NCBI RefSeq assembly: GCF_034314085.1
Contig: NZ_JAVIWI010000001.1
Span: 248,001-312,000, forward strand
Direction: 5' to 3'
DNA length: 64,000 bases
Source: Undibacterium sp. 5I1
GTDB lineage: Bacteria > Pseudomonadota > Gammaproteobacteria > Burkholderiales > Burkholderiaceae_D
A program made the position numbers and the translations under genes. Below are positions 47,682 to 56,110 of this stretch, piece by piece. Position 1 is the first letter of the stretch. Each line of letters starts with the position of its first letter. Under the pieces are notes generated by a model, which saw only the letters and a program-made list of their open reading frames with translations, was not told the origin of the DNA and did no database searches.

Positions 47682-47843
47682 TGGGATTCCTTGGCGGTGA
47701 TGTTGCTATGAACTTCTATTTATTTTTGCTTATTCTTTTAGCGTATTTGTTATCAGTATTTTCCGCGGTCGAGAGCTGAGAAATATTCAAAACTTCGAGC
47801 ACCCAGAGCGATATTTGTGTCACATATTTTATAGAGAATAAAT

Positions 47844-47923
47844 ATACTCCCCATTATTTTTTTTAAATATGCCGTTCTGACCATTAAATATATAGACGAT
47901 CAATATATACCTACGTGGAGTAT
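47844..47923 (-). repeat. 80-bp dispersed element, copy R6
   Basis: Read on the minus strand: ATACTCCACGTAGGTAT, a weakened central stem (ATCGTCTA...GGTCAG), GGCATATTT, A-run, GGGGAGTAT. It lies 134 bp after the stop of the GspE-like gene and in the same orientation. Confidence 0.82.
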
Positions 47924-47989
47924 ATATTGCTCTATTGCTGAGTTTATCAATAATTTGTCTGATAATTATATTAGCCAAGCAGTATTTAA

Positions 47990-48051
47990 AACTCACGCAA
48001 GATTGTTCCGGATAGAGCTTGCAACCCAGCTTGGATAGTTTTGCGTCAGTT
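47990..48051. repeat. degraded TTTTGCGTAAGT-family palindrome
   Basis: Arms AACTCACGCAAGA and TTTTGCGTCAGTT around about 37 nt are a weaker version of the palindrome at 55045-55138. It lies directly after the GspE-like stop codon. Confidence 0.5.
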
Positions 48052-48057
48052 CGCTAT

Positions 48058-49839
48058 TTAAATCAATGATGAAGTTACTTTTAATACCTCATCTGCGGTG
48101 GTGAGTCCCTCGATAATCTTATAAGCACCTGCGATACGCAAAGGTTTCATCTGATCTGCAATGCTCTGCTTTCTCAGTGCATGAATATCTGACTCTTCTT
48201 TGATGAGTTTGCTGAATGGCAGCGTTACAGTCAACAATTCATATAAGCCGGTACGACCTTTGTAGCCTGTCAAGCGACACTCAGGGCATCCTACTGGTCG
48301 ATAAATTGTTGTCGGTTTTGGTAGGTTCCATTCTTCGGTCAGACTTTTCCAGACAGCATCAGCTATTTCACCATCACCTGATTTGCAATGCGAGCATAGC
48401 GTTCGCACCAGTCGTTGCGCCAGAATCCCGATGATGGTTGCCTCCAGTAGATAATAGGGAACGCCTAATTCCAGCAGACGCATAATGGCGGATGGCGCGT
48501 CATTGGTATGTAAGGTTGATAGCACCAGATGCCCGGTCAATGCTGCCTGGATGGCCATTTCAGCCGTTTGTAAATCACGGATCTCACCCACCATAATGAT
48601 ATCGGGATCTTGCCGCATTAGAGCGCGCACGCCATCGGCAAAGTTCAGGTCAATCGATGGTTGTATCTGCATTTGGTTGAAAGAAGGCTCTACCATTTCG
48701 ATCGGGTCTTCTACCGTACAGACATTCACATCTGAAGTGGCGAGGGCTTTTAAGGTGGTGTAGAGCGTTGTGGTTTTGCCAGAGCCGGTTGGACCAGTGA
48801 CCAAAATAATTCCATGCGGTTTACTCGTGAGCTGATCCCAGCGACCAGCGTCCAGTGGTGGGAAACCCAGTTCTGGTAAGGTCTTTACCACCACTTCCGG
48901 ATCAAAAATACGCATTACCACTTTTTCACCAAACGCCGTTGGTAATGTGGATAAACGGAGCTCGACCTCTTGTCCGTCAGCGGTAAGGGTTTTGATACGA
49001 CCATCCTGTGGCCGGCGTTTTTCAATCACATCCATACGTCCCAGCAATTTGATCCTCGCAGTCATCGCAATCATAACCGCTGCAGGGACTTGGTACACCT
49101 GATGCAGTACACCATCGATCCGAAAACGGATTAAGGCCATTTCACGCTTGGGTTCGAGGTGGATATCGGAGGCGCGTTGATCAAATGCAAATTGCCAGAG
49201 CCAGTCAACAATATTGATGATGTGCTGATCGTTGGCGTCGACTTGCTTATTAGCCTTACCTAGCTCGACTAGTTGTTCAAAATTACTTCTGAGTGAAAGG
49301 TCATTTTTGCTGGCTTTTTTAGCGTCTTTAATTGATTTCGCTAATGAGAAAAATTGCGCAATATACTGAGAAATATCGAGCGGGTTGGCGAGCACTAAAC
49401 GGATTTCTTTACGCGTGATTTTGGCAATTTCTGGCTGCCACTCGGTATTAAAAGGATCTGTAGTCGCAATCGTGACGCTGTCCAGAGTGGATTCTACGGG
49501 CAAAATATTGAAGCGAGTCGCGTAGTTGGACGACATCACATCAGATACTTTGGTGAAGTCAATTTTTAGAGGATCAATCCGATAAAAAGGTAACTGAACC
49601 TTGTGCGCAGTCCACTCTGTTAGCCAATCCAAAGTTAATTGCTGGTTTGGTTTTTTAACCGAGTGCAGCTTGGCCTGCGCGATTGCTGTTAGCGTGTGCA
49701 TCGCTGCAGGACCATTTCTCAGAATCGCTTGGGCGCTATTGAATTCTGCCTTTGCATTTTCCTTGAGGATAATACCGTCTGCCATCAACCATGTGAAAAT
49801 TTGCTGCATGTTCAGAGATTGCTGTGGCGACTTAGTCAT
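48058..49839 (-). CDS. GspE/PilB-type secretion ATPase
   Basis: A 593-residue protein with an N-terminal MshEN-like part (about 90-165), then the AAA-like motor. Walker A is GPTGSGKTTTLYTTLKAL (about 345-362). The Asp box VCTVEDPIEMVEP, Walker B MRQDPDIIMVGEIRD, the His box ALTGHLVLSTLHTNDAP and the zinc-binding C-x2-C pairs (CSHC and CPEC) follow. All motor residues are present. Such ATPases power type II secretion or type IV pilus assembly, but no pil or gsp genes lie nearby, so it is an orphan copy. It is co-directional with, and 23 bp from, the spermidine-synthase-like gene. Confidence 0.92.
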   Translation of the reverse strand: MTKSPQQSLNMQQIFTWLMADGIILKENAKAEFNSAQAILRNGPAAMHTLTAIAQAKLHSVKKPNQQLTLDWLTEWTAHKVQLPFYRIDPLKIDFTKVSDVMSSNYATRFNILPVESTLDSVTIATTDPFNTEWQPEIAKITRKEIRLVLANPLDISQYIAQFFSLAKSIKDAKKASKNDLSLRSNFEQLVELGKANKQVDANDQHIINIVDWLWQFAFDQRASDIHLEPKREMALIRFRIDGVLHQVYQVPAAVMIAMTARIKLLGRMDVIEKRRPQDGRIKTLTADGQEVELRLSTLPTAFGEKVVMRIFDPEVVVKTLPELGFPPLDAGRWDQLTSKPHGIILVTGPTGSGKTTTLYTTLKALATSDVNVCTVEDPIEMVEPSFNQMQIQPSIDLNFADGVRALMRQDPDIIMVGEIRDLQTAEMAIQAALTGHLVLSTLHTNDAPSAIMRLLELGVPYYLLEATIIGILAQRLVRTLCSHCKSGDGEIADAVWKSLTEEWNLPKPTTIYRPVGCPECRLTGYKGRTGLYELLTVTLPFSKLIKEESDIHALRKQSIADQMKPLRIAGAYKIIEGLTTADEVLKVTSSLI

Positions 49840-49862
49840 TTTTTACTCGATCTAGACAATGT

Positions 49863-50687
49863 TCAGGCGGACTTTGTGGTTTCTTTTAATCCATCCACCC
49901 AAGATTTTGCGGGGAGTTTACTGATTTCTTTGATGATTGCTGCACGCTCATACAGTACCGGAAAATCGAGTTTGATGGCAGATTTGAAGGCAATAGCGAC
50001 GACGTTACCATCGTGTACTTCTGGCAAACAAAGTACGCGATCAAAAACAAATCGTAGTGCTTTTAAATTTTTAGCATAGCTTGGATGGTCGCCAAATAAA
50101 TTCACCGTTAAGAGTCCGTTTGGTGTCAGGCAAGCAGCGCAGGCTTCATAAAATTCTGCGGTATCTAATACCGGACCTTTAGCCGTCGCGTCATATAAAT
50201 CGACTTGCATGATATCGATTTGTCCTTCATTGGACGGATCATTGACAAAATCTAAGGCGTCCATTTCAACAACATGAAGACGTTCATCATTGGCCGGCAA
50301 CTTAAACATGCTTTCGCAAATGGCGATGACAGCCGGGTTCAGATCAACTGCGGTAATCCGCGCCATGGGAAACTGGCGATAACAGAATTTGGTCAATGCA
50401 CCCGTGCCCAGACCTAATTGCACAATGTACTTAGGGTCGGTGGCGAACAACATCCAGGCCATCATTTGTTGCGCGTATTCCAGCTCCAGCCAGTCGGGTT
50501 TGCGCAAGCGCATCGCACCTTGTACCCACTCCGTACCAAAATGCAGATAGCGCACGCCATCCAGTTCAGACAAAGTGATTGGGGCAAATTTGGCTTTACG
50601 TGCTGGTTTTTGTGCTGTACTACCAGCAGCTCTGGGGCCGGAGCGATAGTTGGCTTCGGCTTCTATGGATTTTCGTTTGATTAGCAT
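49863..50687 (-). CDS. spermidine-synthase-like methyltransferase-fold protein
   Basis: A 274-residue Rossmann-fold protein. Its nucleotide-binding loop is VQLGLGTGALTKFCYRQFP, followed by ITAVDLNPAVIAICESMFKL (ribose-binding Asp). The Asp-containing IMQVDLYDATAKGP lies where polyamine synthases bind the aminopropyl donor. The N-terminus is basic and probably disordered (RKSIEAEANYRSGPRAAG). It could be an aminopropyltransferase or a SAM methyltransferase. The acidic substrate pocket is not obvious, so I do not call it speE. It lies immediately upstream of the GspE-like gene in the same direction. Confidence 0.7.
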   Translation of the reverse strand: MLIKRKSIEAEANYRSGPRAAGSTAQKPARKAKFAPITLSELDGVRYLHFGTEWVQGAMRLRKPDWLELEYAQQMMAWMLFATDPKYIVQLGLGTGALTKFCYRQFPMARITAVDLNPAVIAICESMFKLPANDERLHVVEMDALDFVNDPSNEGQIDIMQVDLYDATAKGPVLDTAEFYEACAACLTPNGLLTVNLFGDHPSYAKNLKALRFVFDRVLCLPEVHDGNVVAIAFKSAIKLDFPVLYERAAIIKEISKLPAKSWVDGLKETTKSA

Positions 50688-50949
50688 GTAAGTATTTTAC
50701 CTAGTCCAGAGAATAAAAAAATATTTCATCTCTACTCTTTACAAAAAACTACATAGAAATATCAGCGGATTTTTTACAGACCAGAGTAAGGTCTTAGTTG
50801 CCAAGCTCTGTCGTGGCAATGTTGCGTAAGTCCTTGCCAAGACCAATTTTGGACAGAGAGATAGTTACTTGAACTGTGAGAAAGTTATTCCCATGCTATA
50901 TTTTTGTAATGGCTATTTGCCATTTTTCTTTTTTGACAGGGATTAATTC

Positions 50950-53022
50950 GTGAAAAAACACCTTCTGCGTAGTTTTGCTTTAAGTAGCGTTACATTAAGT
51001 GTATTGGCTCTATGTTCCAACCTTGTAATCGCTGATGAACCAGCTAAACCCGTTGGCTCTGCAACCAGCTCTGGTATTGATATTCAGTATATTGATCCTT
51101 CTGTCAGGGTACAGGACGATTTTTTTAGTTACTTGAATGGTAAATGGCTTAAAACTACAGAAATTCCTGCCGACAAATCGAGTTGGGGCGCATTTGCTAA
51201 ATTGCGCGACGACACGCAACCACAACTGCGTGACTTGATCGAAGCGGCACAAAAAGATACGCATAAAAAGATCGGTTCTGAAGAGCAAAAAATGGGTGAT
51301 TTTTACGCCAGTTATATGGATGAAAAAAAACTAGAGGCACTTAGCTATCAGCCATTGGCAGCAGAATTACAGCACATTCGCGTCATCAAAAATAAAAAAG
51401 CTATCCCTGCATTGATTGCCCATCTGAACCAGATCGGCGTAGCTGCACCGTACTCAATTTATGTCGGACAAGATGCCAGTGCTTCTACTAAATATGCGGC
51501 TCATATTAGCCAAGGCGGACTAGGTTTGCCCGATCGTGATTATTATCTTAAGAAAGATGATACCAAGCTGGCTGATGTGCGAGCCAAGTACGAACGTCAT
51601 ATAGAAAAAATTCTAAGTTTAGCCGGTGAAAAAAATGCGGCAGCTAACGCTAAGGCTATTATTGGACTAGAGACAGCCCTCGCTGAAGTGCAGTGGACGA
51701 AGGTGGAAAATCGTGATCCAGTCAAGCGCTATAACCGGATAGAAATAAAAAATTTAGATACGATTACTCCAGGCTATGACTGGCAAATGGCACTAGGTGC
51801 TGCAGGTATCGCAAGTAAGGTGGATTATGTCATCGTCGGTCAGCCTAGCTACTTTACGGGTCTGAATCAATTGATACAGACAACTGATTTGGCAACATGG
51901 AAATCTTATTTTGAATGGCAATTATTGCGCAGCTATTCTGAGTATTTATCCAAGAATTTTGTAGACGCTAATTTTGATTTCTACGGTACCACGATCACGG
52001 GTGTGACAGAAATGCGCCCACGTTGGAAACGCGGGGTTACCGTTGTCGAATCTGCTTTGGGTGAAGCGGTTGGGAAGAAATACGTTGCCCGGTACTTTCC
52101 TGCTGAGCGCAAAATACGCATGGAAGAATTGGTTAAAAATCTGTTGGTCGCTTACAAACAAAGTATTGATACGTTGGACTGGATGAGTCCAGAAACTAAG
52201 AGAGAAGCACAAGCCAAACTTGCTAAATTTACGCCTAAGATCGCGTATCCAAATAAGTGGCGTGACTACTCTGCGCTGAGCATAAAAAATGGCGACCTGG
52301 TCGGCAATGTGATGCGTGCCAATACCTTTTCATATCAGCGTCGTGTCGATAAATTAGGTAAGCCAATTGATCGGGAAGAATGGGGCATGACACCACAAAC
52401 CGTCAATGCTTACTATAATTCGAGTATGAATGAGATTGTATTTCCGGCCTCTATTTTGCAGCCACCATTTTTTGATATGGGTGCTGATGATGCGGTTAAT
52501 TATGGTGCAATCGGTGCAGTAATTGGCCACGAGATCAGTCACGGTTTTGATGATAAAGGTAGTCTATTTGATGGTGACGGTAATTTGCGTGATTGGTGGA
52601 CGAAAGAAGATCGTAAAAATTTCTCCACCAAGACTGACATGCTAGTTGCGCAATACAACAGCTATAGTCCGTTACCTGGTTATAACGTCAACGGTGAATT
52701 GACCTTAGGCGAAAACATCGCAGATAACTCGGGCATTGCGATTGCGTTTAAGGCGTATAAATTATCGCTCAATGGTAAGCCTGCACCCGTGATTGATGGT
52801 CTTACGGGTGACCAGCGTTTTTACATGGGTTTTGGTCAAGTATGGCGTAGCAAAATGCGCGATCAGCAACAGATTGTGCAAGTGAAAACTGACCCTCATT
52901 CTCCTGGACAATTTCGTGCTAATGGAACGATGGTAAATCAGCCAGGCTTTTACGAAGCGTTTGATGTCAAACAGGGTGACAAGATGTATTTGCCGCCGGA
53001 AAAGCGCGTCATTCTTTGGTAA
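50950..53022 (+). CDS. M13-family zinc metallopeptidase (PepO/neprilysin-like)
   Basis: A 690-residue precursor starting at GTG with a signal peptide (about 1-29, LCSNLVIA-DE). The zinc site is HEISH in AVIGHEISHGFDDKG, the third ligand Glu is in GENIADNSGI, and a substrate-binding NAYYNSSMNEIVFPA segment precedes them. The C-terminus ends VILW, with the family's conserved Trp. It is probably periplasmic and degrades oligopeptides. The length is typical. A dense MITE-like inverted repeat begins five bases after its stop. Confidence 0.93.
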   Translation: MKKHLLRSFALSSVTLSVLALCSNLVIADEPAKPVGSATSSGIDIQYIDPSVRVQDDFFSYLNGKWLKTTEIPADKSSWGAFAKLRDDTQPQLRDLIEAAQKDTHKKIGSEEQKMGDFYASYMDEKKLEALSYQPLAAELQHIRVIKNKKAIPALIAHLNQIGVAAPYSIYVGQDASASTKYAAHISQGGLGLPDRDYYLKKDDTKLADVRAKYERHIEKILSLAGEKNAAANAKAIIGLETALAEVQWTKVENRDPVKRYNRIEIKNLDTITPGYDWQMALGAAGIASKVDYVIVGQPSYFTGLNQLIQTTDLATWKSYFEWQLLRSYSEYLSKNFVDANFDFYGTTITGVTEMRPRWKRGVTVVESALGEAVGKKYVARYFPAERKIRMEELVKNLLVAYKQSIDTLDWMSPETKREAQAKLAKFTPKIAYPNKWRDYSALSIKNGDLVGNVMRANTFSYQRRVDKLGKPIDREEWGMTPQTVNAYYNSSMNEIVFPASILQPPFFDMGADDAVNYGAIGAVIGHEISHGFDDKGSLFDGDGNLRDWWTKEDRKNFSTKTDMLVAQYNSYSPLPGYNVNGELTLGENIADNSGIAIAFKAYKLSLNGKPAPVIDGLTGDQRFYMGFGQVWRSKMRDQQQIVQVKTDPHSPGQFRANGTMVNQPGFYEAFDVKQGDKMYLPPEKRVILW

Positions 53023-53026
53023 GTTA

Positions 53027-53264
53027 AACCCAGATTTTCCATTGGACCGCTACCACTTCGCAAAAAACGCAGACGGCGTGCGGTCTTCAGAGGGATAGCA
53101 CCACCGCGATTTGAGTGGAAACGCTACAGCGACAATTGCCCCTTTGGCGAACTGCCTGGCGTTGTTGCTCCTCCTAGCAAGATGCAGCTTGCGTCGTCGT
53201 CGCGTCTAGCCAGTCAGTTCGCCAAAGGCACACTTGTCGCTGTTCCAATGGAAAATCTGGGTTA
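53027..53264. repeat. 238-bp MITE-like element with perfect 20-bp terminal inverted repeats
   Basis: The ends are AACCCAGATTTTCCATTGGA and its exact complement. Nested inside is a second inverted repeat of about 28 bp, CAGCGACAATTG...GGCGAACTG at 53127-53154 against 53215-53243, with the sequence GGCGAACTG/CAGTTCGCC at its core. There is no ORF inside. The structure is that of a non-autonomous mobile element or a large palindromic repeat. Confidence 0.75.
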
Positions 53265-53278
53265 AATTCGATTGATGA

Positions 53279-53311
53279 AAAACTCGGGCGGCTAGTCCGA
53301 GTTTTATTTTT
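53279..53311. terminator. terminator between convergent M13 peptidase and glycosylase genes
   Basis: A perfect stem, AAAACTCGG/CCGAGTTTT, with a 9-nt loop, continuing ATTTTTAA. It is flanked by A-runs and T-runs, so it can act in both directions. Confidence 0.8.
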
Positions 53312-53332
53312 AATCAACTATCATTTTTGTTT

Positions 53333-53824
53333 TTACTCAGACGAGCGAGATAACTGCTTCCAGTCAACCAACTTTTGTTCAAAAGTACGGATAGCATACG
53401 CTGGTGAAGAAGAAGGTAATACGATTGTATTAAACCCTGCCGCTAAGAATTGAGACTCAAACTTAGCGGAAGTCTTGCCATTAAATCCGATCAGTTTTAA
53501 AGCAGGATATCGGTCTCGTAAAAAAGAAAAATCGTTGCTTCTGGCATGTCGGATATTCGAATCCAGACTGCCCACTCGATCGCAAGCATCAATCACATCC
53601 CATAAACCAAAACCATGCGCTAGCAAACGTGGCAGGCGATCTTCATAATGTAATACGCTCAGATTCTCATGCAGTACGGACGATATTAAACGCCAGAACT
53701 GGTTATGTTTATAGCCATAATATTGTTGTATTTCAAGTGATTTTGCACCCGGAAAACTACCCAATATTAACGTATGCGTTTGATGATCAATTACTGGCGG
53801 AAATCCTGATAATAGGATGGTCAT
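53333..53824 (-). CDS. DNA-deoxyinosine (hypoxanthine) glycosylase, UDG superfamily
   Basis: A 163-residue member of the family often called HDG. It has LILGSFPGAKSLEIQQYYGY (motif with the GSFPG turn and KS), HNQFWRLISSV, and GLWDVIDACDRVGSLDSNIR. IGFNGKTSAKFE and LPSSSPAYA, in place of the more usual LPSTSPANA, follow. The enzyme removes hypoxanthine arising from adenine deamination, the first step of base-excision repair. The start is the ATG at 53824. It is monocistronic and convergent with the M13 peptidase. Confidence 0.85.
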   Translation of the reverse strand: MTILLSGFPPVIDHQTHTLILGSFPGAKSLEIQQYYGYKHNQFWRLISSVLHENLSVLHYEDRLPRLLAHGFGLWDVIDACDRVGSLDSNIRHARSNDFSFLRDRYPALKLIGFNGKTSAKFESQFLAAGFNTIVLPSSSPAYAIRTFEQKLVDWKQLSRSSE

Positions 53825-53932
53825 AGGTCTTAGACTAAATAATTTTTCTTGGTAAAAATTAAGATTAAAATGATCATAGATAAGGCATAAAGACCTTAGG
53901 AATTCATCATCATAATATCCAGGAGAACCGTT

Positions 53933-54406
53933 GTGAACGAACTAAATACGCCTTTTCAGTCTTTATCTAAGAGCAATACCAGAACAGTTGAACAACTGTT
54001 AGCGCGATATGCGGAAAGTCATCAAAATCCTACCAACGAAATCATTCATTTTGTTTGCGTCCCAGTGATTGTCTGGACGATATTGGGACTGCTATGGGCA
54101 ATTCATCCATTAGCTGCGGTAGGCGTCGCATGGCTTTCTATTATTTATTATGCATCATTATCCATTCCATTTGCCATTGGTATGGTTTTTATGGCAAGTA
54201 GCATGTTAGGCACTATATATTTTTTGCCACCTTCCTGGGTATTGCCATCTGCATTGTGTATTTTTGTACTGGCGTGGATAGGTCAATTTATCGGACATAA
54301 AATTGAAGGTAAAAAGCCGTCATTTTTTGACGATATTCGTTTCTTGCTGATTGGTCCTTTGTTTGTCCTCGGATTTCTATATCGTCGTTTTAACATACGG
54401 TATTAA
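53933..54406 (+). CDS. Mpo1-like (DUF962) membrane protein
   Basis: A 157-residue protein starting at GTG behind AGGAGA. The signature is EQLLARYAESHQNPTNEIIHFVC with a His/Asn-rich head, then three or four hydrophobic helices. FIGHKIEGKKPSFFDD and LIGPLFVLGFLYRRF close the protein. The conserved His pair (SHQNP and IIHF) plus GHKIEGKKPS define the family. In yeast, Mpo1 is an iron-dependent dioxygenase for 2-hydroxy fatty acids. A similar oxygenase role in bacteria is inference. No lipid-metabolism neighbours are seen. Confidence 0.85.
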   Translation: MNELNTPFQSLSKSNTRTVEQLLARYAESHQNPTNEIIHFVCVPVIVWTILGLLWAIHPLAAVGVAWLSIIYYASLSIPFAIGMVFMASSMLGTIYFLPPSWVLPSALCIFVLAWIGQFIGHKIEGKKPSFFDDIRFLLIGPLFVLGFLYRRFNIRY

Positions 54407-54556
54407 TTTGTCACAAATCCTAAATCGAATTTAAGGCAAAATCTCTCAGAAATTGGAACCACTGTCCTTGGTGCTTGTCAAAAAAATGCTGATTAAAGTT
54501 TTAGGCAAATCAAAATTTATATGCATTCCTATTTGTGACCCTATTTGGAGATTGTC

Positions 54557-55006
54557 GTGAAAAAATTACTCGTTCTAAGTACTGTCCTCGCTCTCAGCGC
54601 TTGTGCTGTGCCTCCAACGTCCAATAGCGTATACCGTCCCGGACAAACACAAAATGAACAATCAGTGCGAATGGGCGTGGTCGAATCCGTTCGTGAGGTG
54701 ACGATAGACAAAGGCCAAAGCGGTGTTGGAACTGCCGCTGGTGCGGCGCTGGGTGGGATTGCTGCTGGTTCTAGTATAGGAGGTGGTAACGGTGCTATCG
54801 CAGCAGGTATCGTTGGTGCGATTGCAGGCGGATTAATCGGTCAAAAAGTTGAAGGCAATATGAATAAATCCATGGGACTGGAGATTACCGTCAGACTCGA
54901 TAATGGTGAGATGAAGGCAATTACTCAGGATGCTGATGAACTGTTCCGGTCTGGTGATCGTATCCGCTTGTTGTCTAACGGCAGAACAACGCGCGTCACT
55001 CACTAA
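54557..55006 (+). CDS. glycine-zipper outer-membrane lipoprotein (SlyB/Pcp-like)
   Basis: The GTG at 54557 is preferred over a TTG at 54545. GGAG lies six bases before the GTG, and translation then begins with KKLLVLSTVLALSACAV, a clean lipoprotein signal with lipobox LSAC. The mature part has a long glycine zipper (TAAGAALGGIAAGSSIGGG and AAGIVGAIAGGLIGQ) and a C-terminal domain (LEITVRLDNGEMKAITQDAD) typical of SlyB/Pcp proteins, which maintain outer-membrane integrity. About 149 residues long. Confidence 0.9.
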   Translation: MKKLLVLSTVLALSACAVPPTSNSVYRPGQTQNEQSVRMGVVESVREVTIDKGQSGVGTAAGAALGGIAAGSSIGGGNGAIAAGIVGAIAGGLIGQKVEGNMNKSMGLEITVRLDNGEMKAITQDADELFRSGDRIRLLSNGRTTRVTH

Positions 55007-55044
55007 CACTCATCTTGGATTTTAAAGACCTAACGAAATACTAC

Positions 55045-55138
55045 GACTTACGCAAAATTGTCCCGGCAAGGCGCAGCAACGAAGACATTAGTTTACGGCT
55101 AGCAGATTCAACGCAGCTGGACTGGTTTTGCGTAAGTC
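55045..55138. repeat. GACTTACGCAAAA palindromic repeat
   Basis: Arms GACTTACGCAAAA and TTTTGCGTAAGTC match over 13 bp around a 68-nt GC-rich centre. The element fills the space between the stops of two convergent genes (lipoprotein and amidotransferase). Degenerate copies of the arms appear at 47990-48051 and possibly 57826-57953. Confidence 0.75.
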
Positions 55139-55144
55139 CTAATG

Positions 55145-55981
55145 CTAATCAAGTGCTTCAGCGACTTCATACAGCTCTGCGGAGATCAAGATGTCTTTGG
55201 TTGGATGTCCCTCTAAAAACATTTTTAATTCACCCGGATGAAAGGCAGACCAGGATTCGTCCGATGTCAGCGGTTTGGTGGCGATGACAGCGATTTTGTC
55301 GTCGGGTTTATTAAACTTGCTGAAGTCGATGCTCTTGTCGCAGTCGATCAGTGCGGCAGTAGAAAATGGATACTCGCGCACGACGTAATGCAAATTGGTG
55401 GAGCAGTGGGCAAACAAAGCATCGCCATTAGATAACATAAAGTTAAATATGCCGTGCGAGGCTATGTACTTGGTCAGTTCGGTAATCGCATTGAACAAAG
55501 CTTCTGTCGGCGGCAGATCATCCGCATTGGCAGAAGGGAAGCGCTGCTGCAGACCTTCCATTAAATAACAAAACGCACGCTCACTATCCGTCTCACCAAC
55601 CGGGTGATATATACCATTGAGGCCATTAAGCGTTGGATGGAAGTTTTTCAGATCGCCATTGTGAGCAAAAATCCAAGATTTTCCCCACAGCTCGCGCATA
55701 AACGGGTGATTATTTTCAAGGATGATATTGCCCTGTGTCGCTTTGCGTATGTGGGCGATGACGTTGCAGGATTTGATCGGATTGCGTTTGATCATTTCTG
55801 CCAGCGGTGAGCTGATCGATGATAAATGGTCGGTGAACAGGCGGCAGCCAGTGTCGTTATAAAAAGCGATGCCCCAGCCGTCTTTATGTTCATCGGTAAG
55901 GCCGCCCCGCGCTGAGAAACCTTCAAATGAGAAAGTGATCTCGGCGGGATTATTGCAATTCATTCCAAGTAGCTGGCACAT
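55145..55981 (-). CDS. class II glutamine amidotransferase (YafJ-like)
   Basis: A 278-residue Ntn-hydrolase. The catalytic Cys2 directly follows the initiator Met (MCQLLGMNCN). EHKDGWGIAFYN, VIAHIRKATQGN, NNHPFMRELWGKSWIFAHNG and ETDSERAFCYLMEGL match GATase_4/YafJ proteins. They hydrolyse a glutamine or gamma-glutamyl amide, but the physiological substrate is unknown. The start at Cys2 is decisive because processing exposes it. It is monocistronic; the palindromic repeat lies just after its stop. Confidence 0.92.
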   Translation of the reverse strand: MCQLLGMNCNNPAEITFSFEGFSARGGLTDEHKDGWGIAFYNDTGCRLFTDHLSSISSPLAEMIKRNPIKSCNVIAHIRKATQGNIILENNHPFMRELWGKSWIFAHNGDLKNFHPTLNGLNGIYHPVGETDSERAFCYLMEGLQQRFPSANADDLPPTEALFNAITELTKYIASHGIFNFMLSNGDALFAHCSTNLHYVVREYPFSTAALIDCDKSIDFSKFNKPDDKIAVIATKPLTSDESWSAFHPGELKMFLEGHPTKDILISAELYEVAEALD

Positions 55982-56110
55982 CGATTACGATCCTGAATCT
56001 TGTAGTCTTGCTTGCAGTAAAAAACTGGTACACCTCCTAAAATACTCTTGCTGCTTAGAAACGGGTAAATTATTTACATAAATTTTCCTTATTTGGGGAA
56101 AAAATGATAA

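Larger units (their letters stand above)
47682..48057. other. intergenic region, MASE1 kinase to GspE-like ATPase
   Basis: 376 bp, AT-rich, containing the 80-bp element R6 (47844-47923) and a degraded TTTTGCGT palindrome (47990-48051). The kinase promoter should lie near 47690-47800. Confidence 0.6.
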
